Positions 38,638 to 48,890 of a DNA stretch of 50,947 bases are shown here, piece by piece; the first letter of the stretch is position 1, and every line of letters starts with the position of its first letter. Location: the NCBI GenBank assembly GCA_035968315.1, contig JAVYIN010000005.1, positions 1,037,501 to 1,088,447 of the forward strand, in the 5' to 3' direction. The notes under the pieces are model-generated. The model was not told where the DNA came from and did not search any database. It was given only the letters and a program-made list of their open reading frames with translations. Made by a program: the position numbers and the translations under genes. This DNA is from Nitrospira sp. (GTDB taxonomy: Bacteria; Nitrospirota; Nitrospiria; Nitrospirales; Nitrospiraceae).

Positions 38638-39414
38638 TCACGCATGCCGTTCGGCAGCTTCTCCGACACGTTGACTCAGCACACGGGCAGCCCCGTCCGC
38701 CTGGATTGCGACGGTATGTTCAAAGTGAGCGGAGAGACTGCCATCAGCCGTCACAGCCGTCCATCGATCCTCGAGAACCCGAACGGCGCTCCCACCCATA
38801 TTGACCATCGGCTCGATCGCTAACACCATCCCAGGCTGTAACCGCGGCCCCTGCCCAGGCTTTCCATAGTTGGGCACTTGCGGCTCTTCATGGAGTTGCC
38901 GCCCGATTCCATGCCCGACAAACTCTGTAACTACGGAATAGCCGGCTGCTTCAACATGCCGCTGCACGGCATGGGAGATATCTGTCAGCCTCTTTCCAAC
39001 AACCGCTTGAGCAATACCGAGATCCAAGGCTTCCTTTGTCACCTGAATCAGCCTGGCCACTTTCTCATCCACTCGCCCCACTGCCACCGTCACGGCAGAA
39101 TCACCGTAAAATCCGCCAACGATGGCGCCGAGATCGAGTCCGATGATATCGCCGTCCTTCAACTTTCGCTTGGACGGAATACCGTGGACAACCTGTTCAT
39201 TCACGGACGCGCACAGCGTTTTCGGATAACTGCGATACCCCTTAAACGCCGGAACCGCGCCTCTCGACCGGATCGCTTCTTCAGCAATGCGGTCGAGGTC
39301 ATCTGTAGTCACACCCGCTCTGACTTCACGCCTGACAATCTCAAGGGCTTCGGCAACCACCCGCGACGCCTCAGCCATCACGGCAACTTCTTCAGGCGTC
39401 TTGAGAATGATCAT
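38638..39414 (-). CDS. map: Methionine aminopeptidase type I
   Basis: A 258-residue enzyme that removes N-terminal Met from new proteins. Metal ligands are in the usual segments: GLDLGAIVGGFYGDSAVTV (two Asp), EFVGHGIGRQLHEEPQVPN (His), AIEPMVNMG (Glu) and HFEHTVAIQ (Glu). There is no N-terminal SH3 or zinc extension. The start overlaps the adk stop by 4 nt. Confidence 0.97.
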   Translation of the reverse strand: MIILKTPEEVAVMAEASRVVAEALEIVRREVRAGVTTDDLDRIAEEAIRSRGAVPAFKGYRSYPKTLCASVNEQVVHGIPSKRKLKDGDIIGLDLGAIVGGFYGDSAVTVAVGRVDEKVARLIQVTKEALDLGIAQAVVGKRLTDISHAVQRHVEAAGYSVVTEFVGHGIGRQLHEEPQVPNYGKPGQGPRLQPGMVLAIEPMVNMGGSAVRVLEDRWTAVTADGSLSAHFEHTVAIQADGAARVLSQRVGEAAERHA

Positions 39415-40067
39415 GCCGTCTTACACGCCGCCAACACCTTCGTCAGATTCTGTGAGACCGATTCAACGGAGCCGCCACCATCAAGATTCGATAGCAGCCC
39501 CTTCTTTTCATAGAAGCTGATTAACGGTGCCGTCTGCTCATCGTACACTTTCAAGCGAGTCTCAATAGCCTCTCGCTGGTCGTCGCTCCTCTGCACAAGG
39601 CCGCCGCCGCAACGATCACAAATCCCGTCCACTTTCGATGGCGCAAAGTCGAGATGAAACGTCGCCTGGCATTTAGAACAACTGCGTCTTCCCGTGAGAC
39701 GCTTGACCACATCTTCACGAGAGACTTGAAAGTTAATGACGCGGTCCAAACCGATATTACGAGAAATAAGAGCCTTCGCTAACTCCTCAGCTTGAGGAAC
39801 CGTCCGCGGAAATCCATCAAGGACAAATCCTTTTCCACAACTGGGATCGCTCAACTTTTCCCGTACAAGCCCAATCACAACAGAATCGGGGACCAGCTTT
39901 CCTTGGTCCATAAAGCCCTTGGCTTCTAATCCTAGCGCCGTCTTATTTCTGACTGCCTCGCGCAGCAAATCGCCGGTAGAAATCTTGAGCACACCATACA
40001 AAGCGGCTACTTTGTCGGCCTGCGTCCCTTTTCCTACCCCAGGCGCTCCAAGAAACACAAGACGCAT
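39411..40067 (-). CDS. adk: Adenylate kinase, zinc-LID type
   Basis: A 218-residue long-form adenylate kinase, balancing ATP, ADP and AMP. The P-loop is GAPGVGKGT (7-15) and the core motif DGFPRTVPQAE is present. The LID carries CSKC...CDRC, a four-cysteine zinc site, in place of the His/Ser/Asp/Thr set of enteric enzymes. It lies 6 nt after secY. Confidence 0.97.
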   Translation of the reverse strand: MRLVFLGAPGVGKGTQADKVAALYGVLKISTGDLLREAVRNKTALGLEAKGFMDQGKLVPDSVVIGLVREKLSDPSCGKGFVLDGFPRTVPQAEELAKALISRNIGLDRVINFQVSREDVVKRLTGRRSCSKCQATFHLDFAPSKVDGICDRCGGGLVQRSDDQREAIETRLKVYDEQTAPLISFYEKKGLLSNLDGGGSVESVSQNLTKVLAACKTA

Positions 40068-40073
40068 ACGACT

Positions 40074-41393
40074 TTACCCACTCCGGCCGCGTAAGGGGCC
40101 CATCCCCTTGCCCAGAAACCCCTCATAATTACGCATGAGCATATGGGATTCAATCTGTTGGGCCGTGTCCAGCCCCACACCAATCACAATTAACAGCGAC
40201 GTACCCCCGAAGTAAAACGGGACATTCAGCTTATAAATTAAGAACTCAGGAATAACACAAACGATGGCCAGATATATAGCCCCGGCAAATGTTATTTTCG
40301 TTAGAACGCTGTAGATATAGTCCGACGTACGCTGGCCAGGCCTGATTCCAGGAATAAAGCCGCCGTACTTTTTCATGTTATCGGCCATATCGACAGGGTT
40401 TAAGACCACGGCCGTATAAAAGAAGCAAAAGAAGACGATAAGCCCCACATACATCAAGGTATACAGCAAGGACCCCGGAGCCAACTGAGCTCCGATGGCC
40501 TTCACCCATGGTGTTTCAAAGAACCCGGCGATCGTTGCAGGGAAGGCAATAATCGATGACGCGAAAATAGGCGGAATGACGCCGGCTGTATTGATCTTCA
40601 ATGGGATATGCGTGTTCTGTCCACCATACACCCGCCGGCCAACGACCCGTTTGGCATATTGGACGGGAATTTTCCTCCGCCCACTTTCCAGGAACACAAT
40701 GGCGGCGACGACACCGACCATCAGAAGCGCCAACCCAACCAACAAAATAATATTGAGCTGACCAATCCGATATAAATCAAACGTCTGAGCTACCGCCGCA
40801 GGAAGGCGCGCAACGATACCAGCAAAAATGATGAGCGAGATACCGTTGCCGATGCCACGTTCGGTAATCTGCTCACCGAGCCACATCAAAAATCCAGTGC
40901 CTGCCGTCAGGGTAATCACCGTCATCAGACGGAAGGCCCACCCAGCATGGAGCACAAACGCGCCCTGATTCATTTGCTCAAGACCGATCGCAATGCCGAA
41001 TCCCTGAATCAAGGCAATAACAATGGTCCCAAACCTAGTGTACTGAATAATCTTTTTACGGCCACGCTCTCCCTCCTTGGCAAGCTTGGAGAGATGCGGA
41101 ATGACGACCGTCAACAACTGAAGAATGATCGACGCGCTGATATAGGGCATGATGCCAAGCGCGAAGATCGTCAGGCGAGAGAGCGAACCTCCAGAGAATA
41201 TGTCCAGAAAACCAAGCAACGCACCGCCTTGCTTCTGGAGAAAATCTGAAAGCGCATCGCCATTGATTCCAGGTGTCGGGATATGGGCGCCAACCCGATA
41301 CACCACGAGCATGACAAGGGTAAAGAGCACCCGTGTCCGCAGCTCAGGAATCTTGAAGATATTCTGAAAGCTGGTAAGGAGCCGCTCAAACAC
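40074..41393 (-). CDS. secY: Protein translocase channel subunit
   Basis: A 439-residue SecY with ten membrane helices. I use the GTG at 41393 ([19 protein letters not shown]); the frame is open back to 41474 but that part lies inside rplO and is not SecY-like. Signatures are the plug region GGSLSRLTIFALGIMPYISA and the cytosolic loop GGFIPGIRPGQRTSDY. It overlaps the rplO stop by 8 nt, suggesting translational coupling. Confidence 0.96.
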   Translation of the reverse strand: MFERLLTSFQNIFKIPELRTRVLFTLVMLVVYRVGAHIPTPGINGDALSDFLQKQGGALLGFLDIFSGGSLSRLTIFALGIMPYISASIILQLLTVVIPHLSKLAKEGERGRKKIIQYTRFGTIVIALIQGFGIAIGLEQMNQGAFVLHAGWAFRLMTVITLTAGTGFLMWLGEQITERGIGNGISLIIFAGIVARLPAAVAQTFDLYRIGQLNIILLVGLALLMVGVVAAIVFLESGRRKIPVQYAKRVVGRRVYGGQNTHIPLKINTAGVIPPIFASSIIAFPATIAGFFETPWVKAIGAQLAPGSLLYTLMYVGLIVFFCFFYTAVVLNPVDMADNMKKYGGFIPGIRPGQRTSDYIYSVLTKITFAGAIYLAIVCVIPEFLIYKLNVPFYFGGTSLLIVIGVGLDTAQQIESHMLMRNYEGFLGKGMGPLRGRSG

Positions 41394-41835
41394 CGCCGAT
41401 AACCTCGACTCGGCCACCAGCGGCCTGGATCTTTTCCGCGGCAGTCTTGCTGAACTTGTGCGCCTGGATAACAAGTGCTCGCTTCAATTCGCCGTTGCCC
41501 AAAATCTTGATCGGGAGACTCTTGCGCTTGACCATGCCCGCATCAACCAACGCTTGCGGGGTCACCGTGTCAGGACCAGCCCACGACTCAAAGTTCTTGA
41601 CATTGATGATCGTAAATTCCGTTTTGAATGGATTGGTAAAGCCAAACTTGGGCAGCCGCCGCACGAGCGGCATCTGACCACCTTCAAACCCAGGGCGCTT
41701 CGCGCCGCCAGATCTGGCCTTTAAACCCTTGTGTCCCTTCGTCGCCGTCTTTCCATGGCCTGAACCAGGACCACGTCCAATGCGCTTCCGACGCTTTTTC
41801 GCTCCCCGTGCAGGGGTTAAATCATGCAGATTCAT
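41386..41835 (-). CDS. rplO: 50S ribosomal protein L15
   Basis: A 149-residue L15. The Gly/Arg-rich N-terminal extension ([20 protein letters not shown]) reaches into the 23S core, and the C-terminal globular domain ([20 protein letters not shown]) is intact. The start overlaps rpmD by 4 nt; its end overlaps secY. Confidence 0.98.
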   Translation of the reverse strand: MNLHDLTPARGAKKRRKRIGRGPGSGHGKTATKGHKGLKARSGGAKRPGFEGGQMPLVRRLPKFGFTNPFKTEFTIINVKNFESWAGPDTVTPQALVDAGMVKRKSLPIKILGNGELKRALVIQAHKFSKTAAEKIQAAGGRVEVIGGV

Positions 41836-42050
41836 GGTTTCCCAACCTCAAGAAGATAGCCTACCTTGTGAATCATCCCACGAACCTGTGGCGTATCAGG
41901 ATGAACTGCGGTCTGCCGAATATGCCTGAGCCCAAGCCCTCGCAGAACGAGGCGATGCTTCTCAGGTGTGCCAATAGGACTCCTCATGAGCGTCACGCGC
42001 ACCCCGGGAGCAGTGGATTTCGAAGCGGTAGATTGCTTTGCTGAGCTCAT
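41832..42050 (-). CDS. rpmD: 50S ribosomal protein L30
   Basis: A 72-residue L30. The core [20 protein letters not shown] and [20 protein letters not shown] are canonical. About 15 N-terminal Ser/Ala/Lys/Thr residues come before the usual start. The start overlaps the rpsE stop by 4 nt (ATGA), which supports the extended start. Confidence 0.93.
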   Translation of the reverse strand: MSSAKQSTASKSTAPGVRVTLMRSPIGTPEKHRLVLRGLGLRHIRQTAVHPDTPQVRGMIHKVGYLLEVGKP

Positions 42051-42559
42051 CCGACAATAGCCCTTTCACGCTGTCCGCTTCCGGCTTCACGCCGAAGGCG
42101 AAGCACTTCTTCTGGATTACGTAATTGGCAGAGGCCTTCGAGCGTGGCCCTGACCGTATTAAACGGATTCCCGCGTCCGAGCGTTTTCGAAATGATATTA
42201 TGCGCGCCGACCAGTTCGACGACCGCTCGCACCGCACCGCCGGCAATGATGCCTGTTCCGTCGACCGCCGGCTTGAGCAACACATGTTCGGCGCCGAAGA
42301 GACCATGAACTTCATGCGGAATCGTCCCGCCCTTGAGCGAAACGTGCACAAGATGCTTCTTGGCCTGCTCGACCGCCTTGGCTATAGCGACTGGCACTTC
42401 CGCGGCTTTTCCCTTGCCGATCCCCACCCAGCCATTGCCATCGCCAACGACGACCAGAGCGCAGAAATTGAACCGCTTGCCGCCCTTCACCACTTTAGCG
42501 ACGCGATTAATGAAGACGACCTTGTCTTTCAGATTTAGCTCATCTGGATTTACTCGCAC
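42047..42559 (-). CDS. rpsE: 30S ribosomal protein S5
   Basis: A 170-residue S5, involved in decoding accuracy and mRNA unwinding. The double-stranded RNA-binding domain ([18 protein letters not shown]) and the [19 protein letters not shown] segment are typical, as is the [19 protein letters not shown] part. The C-terminus is regular length. Confidence 0.98.
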   Translation of the reverse strand: MRVNPDELNLKDKVVFINRVAKVVKGGKRFNFCALVVVGDGNGWVGIGKGKAAEVPVAIAKAVEQAKKHLVHVSLKGGTIPHEVHGLFGAEHVLLKPAVDGTGIIAGGAVRAVVELVGAHNIISKTLGRGNPFNTVRATLEGLCQLRNPEEVLRLRREAGSGQRERAIVG

Positions 42560-42619
42560 GCGAATCCTCTCTTCTTCCTTCCCACCGCCGTTAGGGTGAG
42601 AGTCACTAGAGTAAGCGAT

Positions 42620-42985
42620 CTAAAACTGAAGCCCACCCTCGCGAGAAGCCTCCGCGAGAGCCTTGACCCGCCCATGATACATTCGACCGCCGCGGTCAAA
42701 CACGACCGAGGAGACTTTCGCCGTTTTAGCCCGATCGGCCAAGAGTTTTCCAACAGCCTTGGCCGCCTCAATGCTTCCGGTCGACTTCAAGGAAGCCTTC
42801 AAGGATTTATCGAGCGAGGATGCAGCAGCCAGCGTCGCGCCCTTCAGGTCGTCAATGATTTGCGCATAGATATGGGATCTGCTGCGAAATACATTCAGAC
42901 GGGGGCGCTCGGTGGTGCCAAATACCCGCTTACGGACTCGCTGCCTTCGCTGTTCAAGTTGTCGTGCTTTTTCTGCTGTATTCAT
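42620..42985 (-). CDS. rplR: 50S ribosomal protein L18
   Basis: A 121-residue L18, the 5S rRNA binder, read from the ATG at 42985 ([20 protein letters not shown]). Upstream in-frame codons to 43108 fall inside rpl[15 protein letters not shown] and the ending [19 protein letters not shown] are canonical. Confidence 0.97.
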   Translation of the reverse strand: MNTAEKARQLEQRRQRVRKRVFGTTERPRLNVFRSRSHIYAQIIDDLKGATLAAASSLDKSLKASLKSTGSIEAAKAVGKLLADRAKTAKVSSVVFDRGGRMYHGRVKALAEASREGGLQF

Positions 42986-42992
42986 GGTGCGC

Positions 42993-43529
42993 CTATTTCC
43001 CCGTCTTGCCTTCCTTCTTTCGCAACGTTTCGCCCATATACCGCACGCCCTTCTGCTTGTACACATCGGGAGGCTTAATGGCGCGCAGATTCGCGGCAAC
43101 TTGCCCAACGAGCCGCTTGTCGATCCCCTTCACATTGATGAGCGTCTGCTTGTCGACCTTGACGTCAATCCCGGTTGGAACCTGATAGACCACGGGATTG
43201 ATGTACCCGACGTTGAAACTCATCGTCTTGCCCTGCAATGCCGCCTTATAACCGACTCCGGTGATTTCCAATGAACGCTCATACCCCTTGGTCACACCAT
43301 GGATCATGTTATTCAGCTCAGCCCGGACCAACCCATGAAGCGCGCGCACCTTTTGATCATCACTGGACCGGCTGACGACGACGTTCCCGCTTTCGACTGC
43401 AACCGCAACCCCCTCAACCAGCGACCAGTCTAACTTGCCAAGCGGGCCCTTGACCGAGACCGTCGGGCCAGCGACTTTCACTTCCACTCCGGCTGGAATG
43501 GCAATCGGCTTTTTCCCAATCCGTGACAT
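42993..43529 (-). CDS. rplF: 50S ribosomal protein L6
   Basis: A 178-residue L6, with two similar domains. [17 protein letters not shown] and [20 protein letters not shown] are typical, and the C-terminal rRNA-binding loop ([14 protein letters not shown]) is complete. Usual place between rpsH and rplR. Confidence 0.98.
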   Translation of the reverse strand: MSRIGKKPIAIPAGVEVKVAGPTVSVKGPLGKLDWSLVEGVAVAVESGNVVVSRSSDDQKVRALHGLVRAELNNMIHGVTKGYERSLEITGVGYKAALQGKTMSFNVGYINPVVYQVPTGIDVKVDKQTLINVKGIDKRLVGQVAANLRAIKPPDVYKQKGVRYMGETLRKKEGKTGK

Positions 43530-43568
43530 GATGGTCTTTCCTTAATTCTTAGCCTTGATGCGAATCAC

Positions 43569-43964
43569 TTACCATACAGAACAGAGTACTTCACCGCCCA
43601 ATCCGTTCTTGCGGGACTCTGCATCCGTCATAATGCCTTTTGAGGTCGACAGGATCGCCACACCAATCCCGTTTCTCACCTTGGCAATTTCCTTGCTGCC
43701 AACATAGACGCGCCGGCCAGGCTTGCTGATGCGCTGCATGCCCGTAATCATAGGCTGGCCTTCGCCCACATAGCGTAGCTGAACGGACAACACAGGATGC
43801 CCATCTTCCGTCGCCGACTCCACACCATCCACATAGCCTTCCTTTTTCAGGATGTCCAGGACGGCCCGCTTCAATTTTGACGCAGGCACCGAAATGGTGT
43901 CGTGACGGCGCTGAGAGCCATTTTTCAATCGAGTGAGAAGATCGCTAATTGGATCAGTAACCAT
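43569..43964 (-). CDS. rpsH: 30S ribosomal protein S8
   Basis: A 131-residue S8, starting MVTDPISDLLTRLKNGSQRR and ending in the family motif of glycine-rich GLGGEVLCSVW. It binds the central domain of 16S rRNA and in enteric bacteria represses the spc operon; no such site was identified here. Confidence 0.98.
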   Translation of the reverse strand: MVTDPISDLLTRLKNGSQRRHDTISVPASKLKRAVLDILKKEGYVDGVESATEDGHPVLSVQLRYVGEGQPMITGMQRISKPGRRVYVGSKEIAKVRNGIGVAILSTSKGIMTDAESRKNGLGGEVLCSVW

Positions 43965-44008
43965 GCTGTTCCCTTTTCTTTCCCTTCTATCTCAAATGCC
44001 AGCGGCCA

Positions 44009-44194
44009 CTACCAGCTCGACTTGCGAATTCCAGGGATATCTCCCTTGAGACTCAATAGCCGGAAGCAAATCCTGCACATGCGGAACCGATTTAAAAATC
44101 CACGCACACGCCCGCACAACGGGCATCGGTTATAGCACCGGCATCCAAACTTTGGCTTACTGACCGCCTTATTCCGTAGCGCTAAACGTGACAC
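44009..44194 (-). CDS. rpsN: 30S ribosomal protein S14, zinc-binding type
   Basis: A 61-residue S14 of the short type Z. Four cysteines (C24, C27, C40, C43) form the zinc site, and [11 protein letters not shown] is the typical end. Its length separates it from the ~100-residue zinc-free form of enterics. Usual place between rplE and rpsH. Confidence 0.97.
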   Translation of the reverse strand: MSRLALRNKAVSKPKFGCRCYNRCPLCGRVRGFLNRFRMCRICFRLLSLKGDIPGIRKSSW

Positions 44195-44238
44195 ATGAAC
44201 TCCTTCTGCTCAATGGCCCAGTCTTGGCCTAATTTGCC

Positions 44239-44892
44239 TCAGACTCTGAAAGGCATGCCGAGATGCTTCAGCAGCGCTTTCCCCTCATCATTCGTATTGG
44301 CGGTCGTCACGATCGTAATGTCCATGCCGTGAATCGACGCCACTTCATCATACTTAATTTCTGGAAAAATCAACTGCTCTTTCAGGCCCAGCGTATAATT
44401 TCCGCGGCCGTCAAAGGCCTTGGGGGAAACTCCACGGAAGTCCCGAATACGAGGCAACGCAAGCGTCACCAGGCGGTCGAAGAATTCATACATGCGGCGG
44501 CTACGGAGCGTGACTTTGGCGCCGATGGGAAGGCCCTGCCGCAACTTGAATCCTGCAATAGCCTTCTTCGCTCTGGTGATGACCGGCTTTTGGCCCGTGA
44601 TCGTGCCGAGCTCCGTTACCGCGCCCTCGAGCAACTTGGCATTCTGAATCGCCTCTCCCATCCCGACATTGAGCACGATCCGCTCAAGCTTAGGCACCTG
44701 CATCACATTCTTATAGCCAAACTCTTTCATGAGAGCAGGCACGACTTTCTGCTGGTACGCATCCCGGAGCCGCGGCTTAAAGCTCGACTCATGACTACCC
44801 TCGTCCAATGCCTGAGGCGATGCAACGCCGTCCTTCTTGGAAGTCTTTCGTTCTGACGGTTTCGCTGTGCGCCCTTTTTCAACCTTCGCCAT
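44239..44892 (-). CDS. rplE: 50S ribosomal protein L5 with N-terminal extension
   Basis: A 217-residue L5; most are about 180. The extra ~37 N-terminal residues are Lys/Ser/Glu-rich with no recognised domain. GAGGAG lies just upstream of the ATG at 44892 and no internal ATG precedes the L5 core ([20 protein letters not shown]), so the extension should be translated. The rest, including [20 protein letters not shown] and [16 protein letters not shown], is canonical. Confidence 0.95.
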   Translation of the reverse strand: MAKVEKGRTAKPSERKTSKKDGVASPQALDEGSHESSFKPRLRDAYQQKVVPALMKEFGYKNVMQVPKLERIVLNVGMGEAIQNAKLLEGAVTELGTITGQKPVITRAKKAIAGFKLRQGLPIGAKVTLRSRRMYEFFDRLVTLALPRIRDFRGVSPKAFDGRGNYTLGLKEQLIFPEIKYDEVASIHGMDITIVTTANTNDEGKALLKHLGMPFRV

Positions 44893-44907
44893 GCGTTACT
44901 CCTCAAC

Positions 44908-45237
44908 CTACTCGACAGTCTCGTTCGATTTTTTGCTGTACCGGACCCGCCGGCCATCTTCCAGCTTGCGCATTCCCAGACGCGTTGGCTTCTGAGTGAC
45001 CGGACAGAAGAACATCACATTGGAGATGGCGATCGGAGCCTCGCGCTCAAGAATACCGCCCTGCTTCGCCTTTTGACTGGGCTTGGTGTGGCGCTTGATC
45101 ATGTTGAGCTTCTCAACGATCAGCTTCCCCTTGCCCAAATCGACGGACAAAACCTTTCCTGACTTTCCGGACTCGCGACCGGAAATCACCACCACCGTGT
45201 CACCTTTTCTAATTCTGCTTTTCCGAAGTGCTTGCAC
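44908..45237 (-). CDS. rplX: 50S ribosomal protein L24
   Basis: A 109-residue L24, an early assembly initiator. The KOW motif (KGDTVVVISGRESGKSGKVL) and the VEKLNMIKRHTKPSQ segment are typical. It lies between rplN and rplE, with 15 nt to the latter. Confidence 0.97.
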   Translation of the reverse strand: MQALRKSRIRKGDTVVVISGRESGKSGKVLSVDLGKGKLIVEKLNMIKRHTKPSQKAKQGGILEREAPIAISNVMFFCPVTQKPTRLGMRKLEDGRRVRYSKKSNETVE

Positions 45238-45259
45238 AGCGTCCCCCGCGAAATCGTCC

Positions 45260-45628
45260 CTATAACACTTCAGGTGCCAGGGAGATGATTTTCATGAATT
45301 TCTTCCAGCGCAACTCGCGCGCAACCGGGCCGAAAATACGAGTCCCGATCGGCTCTCCATCCTTATTGATCAACACGCAGGCATTCCGGTCAAACTTGAT
45401 GTAAGAGCCATCTTCTCGGCGGACTTCTTTCGTCGTCCGAACGATCACCGCACGGCTCACATCACCCTTCTTCACACTAGCCTGCGGAATAGCTTCCTTC
45501 ACCGCCACCACAACGATATCTCCGAGCGACGCATAGCGGCGGCGAGTTCCGCCGAACACATGGAAACACATCGCCTGCTTGGCCCCGGAGTTGTCAGCGA
45601 CATCCATATAGCTATAGTTCTGAATCAT
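45260..45628 (-). CDS. rplN: 50S ribosomal protein L14
   Basis: A 122-residue L14, starting [17 protein letters not shown] and containing [14 protein letters not shown] and the near-universal [20 protein letters not shown]. Full length and in the usual place between rpsQ and rplX. Confidence 0.98.
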   Translation of the reverse strand: MIQNYSYMDVADNSGAKQAMCFHVFGGTRRRYASLGDIVVVAVKEAIPQASVKKGDVSRAVIVRTTKEVRREDGSYIKFDRNACVLINKDGEPIGTRIFGPVARELRWKKFMKIISLAPEVL

Positions 45629-45674
45629 GCTCGCGATCTTCCTTACCAGCTAGAGAACCGAATCAGTGAACGGC

Positions 45675-45926
45675 TTACTTCCCAATCACTTCCACGACGC
45701 GCCAATGCTTATCTTTGCTGATCGGGCGGGTCTCAACCATTCTCACCCGATCGCCGATCTTGCATACGTTCTGTTCATCGTGCGCCTTGAACTTTGTGAT
45801 CCGGCGAAGGACCTTGCGATAGATGGGATGAATCACCGACCGCTCGACGGCCACCACCACCGTCTTGTCCATCTTGTTGCTCAACACGCGGCCAACCCAC
45901 TCGCGCTTACTGCCTGCATCTGACAT
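45675..45926 (-). CDS. rpsQ: 30S ribosomal protein S17
   Basis: An 83-residue S17 with an OB fold. [20 protein letters not shown] and [19 protein letters not shown] are typical. It helps fold the 5' domain of 16S rRNA. Usual order rpmC-rpsQ-rplN. Confidence 0.97.
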   Translation of the reverse strand: MSDAGSKREWVGRVLSNKMDKTVVVAVERSVIHPIYRKVLRRITKFKAHDEQNVCKIGDRVRMVETRPISKDKHWRVVEVIGK

Positions 45927-45950
45927 AGTCTCTATCCTTTACCCTAAAGT

Positions 45951-46148
45951 TCAAACCTTTGAGACTTCCCGCAAGACGGTCTTGATCCTCGCCAGATCGC
46001 GCTTGGCCTTCCGAATCTGCATCGGATTTTCAAGCCGACCCGTGCCGAGCTGGAACCGAAAGTTAAACAGCTCCTGAACAAGCTGTTTTTCCTTTTCGAG
46101 CAGCTCTGGGGCCGTCAATTGTCGCAATTCTTTCACATCCAACGCCAT
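45951..46148 (-). CDS. rpmC: 50S ribosomal protein L29
   Basis: A 65-residue L29 read from the ATG at 46148 (MALDVKELRQLTAPELLEKE), with a SD-like GGAGTGA upstream. The frame open to 46208 overlaps rplP. Its helix hairpin (LFNFRFQLGTGRLENPMQI) is the part near the tunnel exit that binds SRP and trigger factor with L23. Confidence 0.95.
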   Translation of the reverse strand: MALDVKELRQLTAPELLEKEKQLVQELFNFRFQLGTGRLENPMQIRKAKRDLARIKTVLREVSKV

Positions 46149-46183
46149 ATACGTCACTCCTCGCCGAACAGATCCCGCTTCGG

Positions 46184-46597
46184 TTAGAACTCTCCGCGCG
46201 CGACACACTTCGTCGCGACCGGCAACTTGTGCGATGCCAAGCGAAACGCTTCCTTCGCCACATCTAAAGGCACGCCGTCCATCTCATAGAGAATACGCCC
46301 TGGCTTGACGACGGCAACCCAGTACTCGGGATTGCCCTTTCCTTTACCCATTCGAGTTTCCGCCGGCTTTTTCGTAATGGGCTTATCCGGGAAAATCCTG
46401 GTCCAAACCTGGCCGCCTCGCTTCACAAAGCGGGTAATCGCGATTCTGGCGGCTTCGATTTGGCGGCTGGTCACCCACCCTGGCTCCAACGCCTTCAAAC
46501 CGAATTCGCCGAGCGTGATTTGTCCGCCGCGATACGCCTTGCCGGTCATCCGGCCCTTCTGCATTTTTCTAAACTTAACTTTCTTTGGCGCTAACAC
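46184..46597 (-). CDS. rplP: 50S ribosomal protein L16
   Basis: A 137-residue L16, placed by the A-site tRNA elbow. [19 protein letters not shown] and the [20 protein letters not shown] block are canonical. Full length; between rpsC and rpmC. Confidence 0.98.
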   Translation of the reverse strand: MLAPKKVKFRKMQKGRMTGKAYRGGQITLGEFGLKALEPGWVTSRQIEAARIAITRFVKRGGQVWTRIFPDKPITKKPAETRMGKGKGNPEYWVAVVKPGRILYEMDGVPLDVAKEAFRLASHKLPVATKCVARGEF

Positions 46598-46615
46598 AGT
46601 GCGTTCTCCTTACCC

Positions 46616-47281
46616 TTATCGCCGTTCCAGCATGGCTTCTGATTTCATCGGTTGCGCAGGAAGCAATTCGCCCTTGAAGAGCCACGTCTTCACCCCGATT
46701 TGGCCCATTGTGGTATGCGCTTCGGCAAAACCATAATCGACTTCCGCTCGGAGCGTATGGAGAGGAACCCGTCCCTCGCGATACCATTCCGTTCTGGCGA
46801 TTTCAGCTCCACCCAATCGGCCAGCTACCATGATCTTGATGCCCTGAGCGCCAAGCCTGAGCGCGGACTGCACGCTGCGCTTCATCGCCCGGCGGAAGGC
46901 CACACGCTTCTCAAGCTGCGTGGCCACATTTTCGCTGACCAATTGCGCATCAAGCTCCGGCTTCTTGATTTCCTTCACGGTAATATAAACTTGCCCGCCG
47001 TACTGCTTCTCCAATTCGGCCTTCAACTTATCGACTTCAGCGCCTTTTCGGCCAATGATGATGCCGGGCCTGGCCGTATGAATGATCACACGAGTCTGGT
47101 CGCCGGATCGTTCAATTTCCACCTTGGAGACTCCGGCGTGGTACAGCTTGGCCTTGACCATTTTCCGGATCTTGATATCCTGATGGAGCAACTTGGCGTA
47201 GTCTTTTCCGGCATACCACCGTGAATTCCACGTGTAGTTGTAGCCGAGCCGGTAACCGATTGGATGTGTTTTCTGACCCAT
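46616..47281 (-). CDS. rpsC: 30S ribosomal protein S3
   Basis: A 221-residue S3. The KH domain contains [20 protein letters not shown] and the C-terminal domain has [20 protein letters not shown]. It lines the mRNA entry channel. Usual order rplV-rpsC-rplP. Confidence 0.98.
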   Translation of the reverse strand: MGQKTHPIGYRLGYNYTWNSRWYAGKDYAKLLHQDIKIRKMVKAKLYHAGVSKVEIERSGDQTRVIIHTARPGIIIGRKGAEVDKLKAELEKQYGGQVYITVKEIKKPELDAQLVSENVATQLEKRVAFRRAMKRSVQSALRLGAQGIKIMVAGRLGGAEIARTEWYREGRVPLHTLRAEVDYGFAEAHTTMGQIGVKTWLFKGELLPAQPMKSEAMLERR

Positions 47282-47340
47282 ACGACGTTTGCCTCAATAT
47301 GCGGTGACGGTTTTTCTACAGGAGCCCACTTGCCGATCGT

Positions 47341-47697
47341 TTACTTGGTTCCATCTCCAACCGCCGGTGCCGAGACCACGACGGTGATATGGCTGGTCCG
47401 CTTCTGAATCGAATTGGCGCGCCCCATCGAGCGGGCACGAAACCGCTTGTAAATCGGCCCATGATCCACAAAGGCCTTTGACACCACCATCGACTCACTG
47501 TCGCCCATCTCCTTCTGCTCGGCATTGGCCACCGCAGACCGAAGAACTTTCTCGATCACTCGAGCAGCCTGCCGAGGAGTATGCTTCAGCATCGACAAGG
47601 CCATGGGAACCTGCTGGCCGCGAATCATGTCAACGACTGGTCGTGCCTTCCGAGGCGCAACACGGACGAATCTGAGAATTGCATGTGCTTCAGTCAT
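47341..47697 (-). CDS. rplV: 50S ribosomal protein L22
   Basis: A 118-residue L22. The globular part (AILRFVRVAPRKARPVVDMI) and the beta-hairpin that reaches into the exit tunnel (about 80-105, YKRFRARSMGRANSIQKRTS) are present. Full length; between rpsS and rpsC. Confidence 0.98.
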   Translation of the reverse strand: MTEAHAILRFVRVAPRKARPVVDMIRGQQVPMALSMLKHTPRQAARVIEKVLRSAVANAEQKEMGDSESMVVSKAFVDHGPIYKRFRARSMGRANSIQKRTSHITVVVSAPAVGDGTK

Positions 47698-47743
47698 GTC
47701 CTATCCTTTACCAGATCACCAGCCGGAGAATCCGGCCCACTGA

Positions 47744-48031
47744 TTACTTAAGAGCAACCGCCTTTTCAGTCTTCGCCTGACCATGCCCCTTGAAAAAGCG
47801 GGTGGGCGCAAACTCTCCCAATTTGTGGCCGACCATATTTTCCGTCACAAAAACAGGAATGAATTTTTTCCCGTTATGGACGGCGAAGGTATGGCCGATC
47901 ATATCCGGAATCACCGTCGATCGACGCGACCAGGTCTTGATGATCTTCCGGTCCTTATTTTGATTCATTTGCTCAACCTTCTTAAGCAAATGATCGTCGA
48001 TAAACGCGCCTTTACTGATTGATCTAGGCAT
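47744..48031 (-). CDS. rpsS: 30S ribosomal protein S19
   Basis: A 95-residue S19 read from the ATG at 48031 ([20 protein letters not shown]). Upstream in-frame codons to 48169 lie inside rplB. Its start overlaps the rplB stop by 8 nt. [15 protein letters not shown] and [13 protein letters not shown] are canonical. Confidence 0.97.
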   Translation of the reverse strand: MPRSISKGAFIDDHLLKKVEQMNQNKDRKIIKTWSRRSTVIPDMIGHTFAVHNGKKFIPVFVTENMVGHKLGEFAPTRFFKGHGQAKTEKAVALK

Positions 48032-48866
48032 TGCGCACTCCTGACTTGCGTCGAGCGATAATGAACTTATCGGTCTTCTTATTCTGTCTAGTCTTATAAC
48101 CCTTTGTCGGCAGGCCCCACGGCGACACCGGATGCGGGTTACCCTGGCCCGACTTACCTTCACCACCACCGTGCGGGTGATCGACAGGATTCATCACGAC
48201 ACCGCGAACGTGAGGGCGCTTGCCCTTCCAGCGAGTCCGACCGGCCTTCCCCACACTCACATTCTCGTGATCCACATTGCCAACCTGGCCGACGGTGGCC
48301 ATACAGGATGAGAGCACTTTGCGCATTTCACCAGACTTCAAGCGAATCTGGACATACTCACCGTCACGCCCCATCACCTGCGCGGATCCTCCGGCGCTTC
48401 GGATCAATTGGCCGCCCTTGCCGGGCTTCAATTCGATATTGTGAATCGTCGTACCCAACGGCATGCTGGCCAAAGGAAGGGCATTCCCAGGACGCACCTC
48501 TGACGTAGGGCCGGACTGAATCTGGTCATTCACACTCAATCCAACAGGCGCCAGAATGTAGCGCTTCTCTCCATCGGCATAATTCAAGAGCGCAATACGG
48601 GCCGAGCGATTCGGATCGTACTCAATTGAGGCTACTCGGGCAAGAATGCCGATCTTGTCACGGCGGAAGTCGATCTTCCGATACAGCCGCTTGTGTCCGC
48701 CCCCACGAAAGCGAATCGTGGTCCGTCCGTCGGTATTTCTTCCGCCGGTCCGCAGATGAAACGCGGTTAACGACTTTTCAGGCTTCTTTTTGGTCAGATC
48801 TTCCGTCGTGACGGCTGTCATGCCGCGGCGGCCAGCCGACGTCGGTTTATACGATTTCAATCCCAT
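48024..48866 (-). CDS. rplB: 50S ribosomal protein L2
   Basis: A 280-residue L2, needed for subunit joining and peptidyl transfer. It includes the conserved [13 protein letters not shown] segment with the catalytic-region histidine and [20 protein letters not shown]. Full length and in the usual place after rplW. Confidence 0.98.
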   Translation of the reverse strand: MGLKSYKPTSAGRRGMTAVTTEDLTKKKPEKSLTAFHLRTGGRNTDGRTTIRFRGGGHKRLYRKIDFRRDKIGILARVASIEYDPNRSARIALLNYADGEKRYILAPVGLSVNDQIQSGPTSEVRPGNALPLASMPLGTTIHNIELKPGKGGQLIRSAGGSAQVMGRDGEYVQIRLKSGEMRKVLSSCMATVGQVGNVDHENVSVGKAGRTRWKGKRPHVRGVVMNPVDHPHGGGEGKSGQGNPHPVSPWGLPTKGYKTRQNKKTDKFIIARRKSGVRNA

Positions 48867-48890
48867 GCTCGATCCTACCTTCCCTCGACG

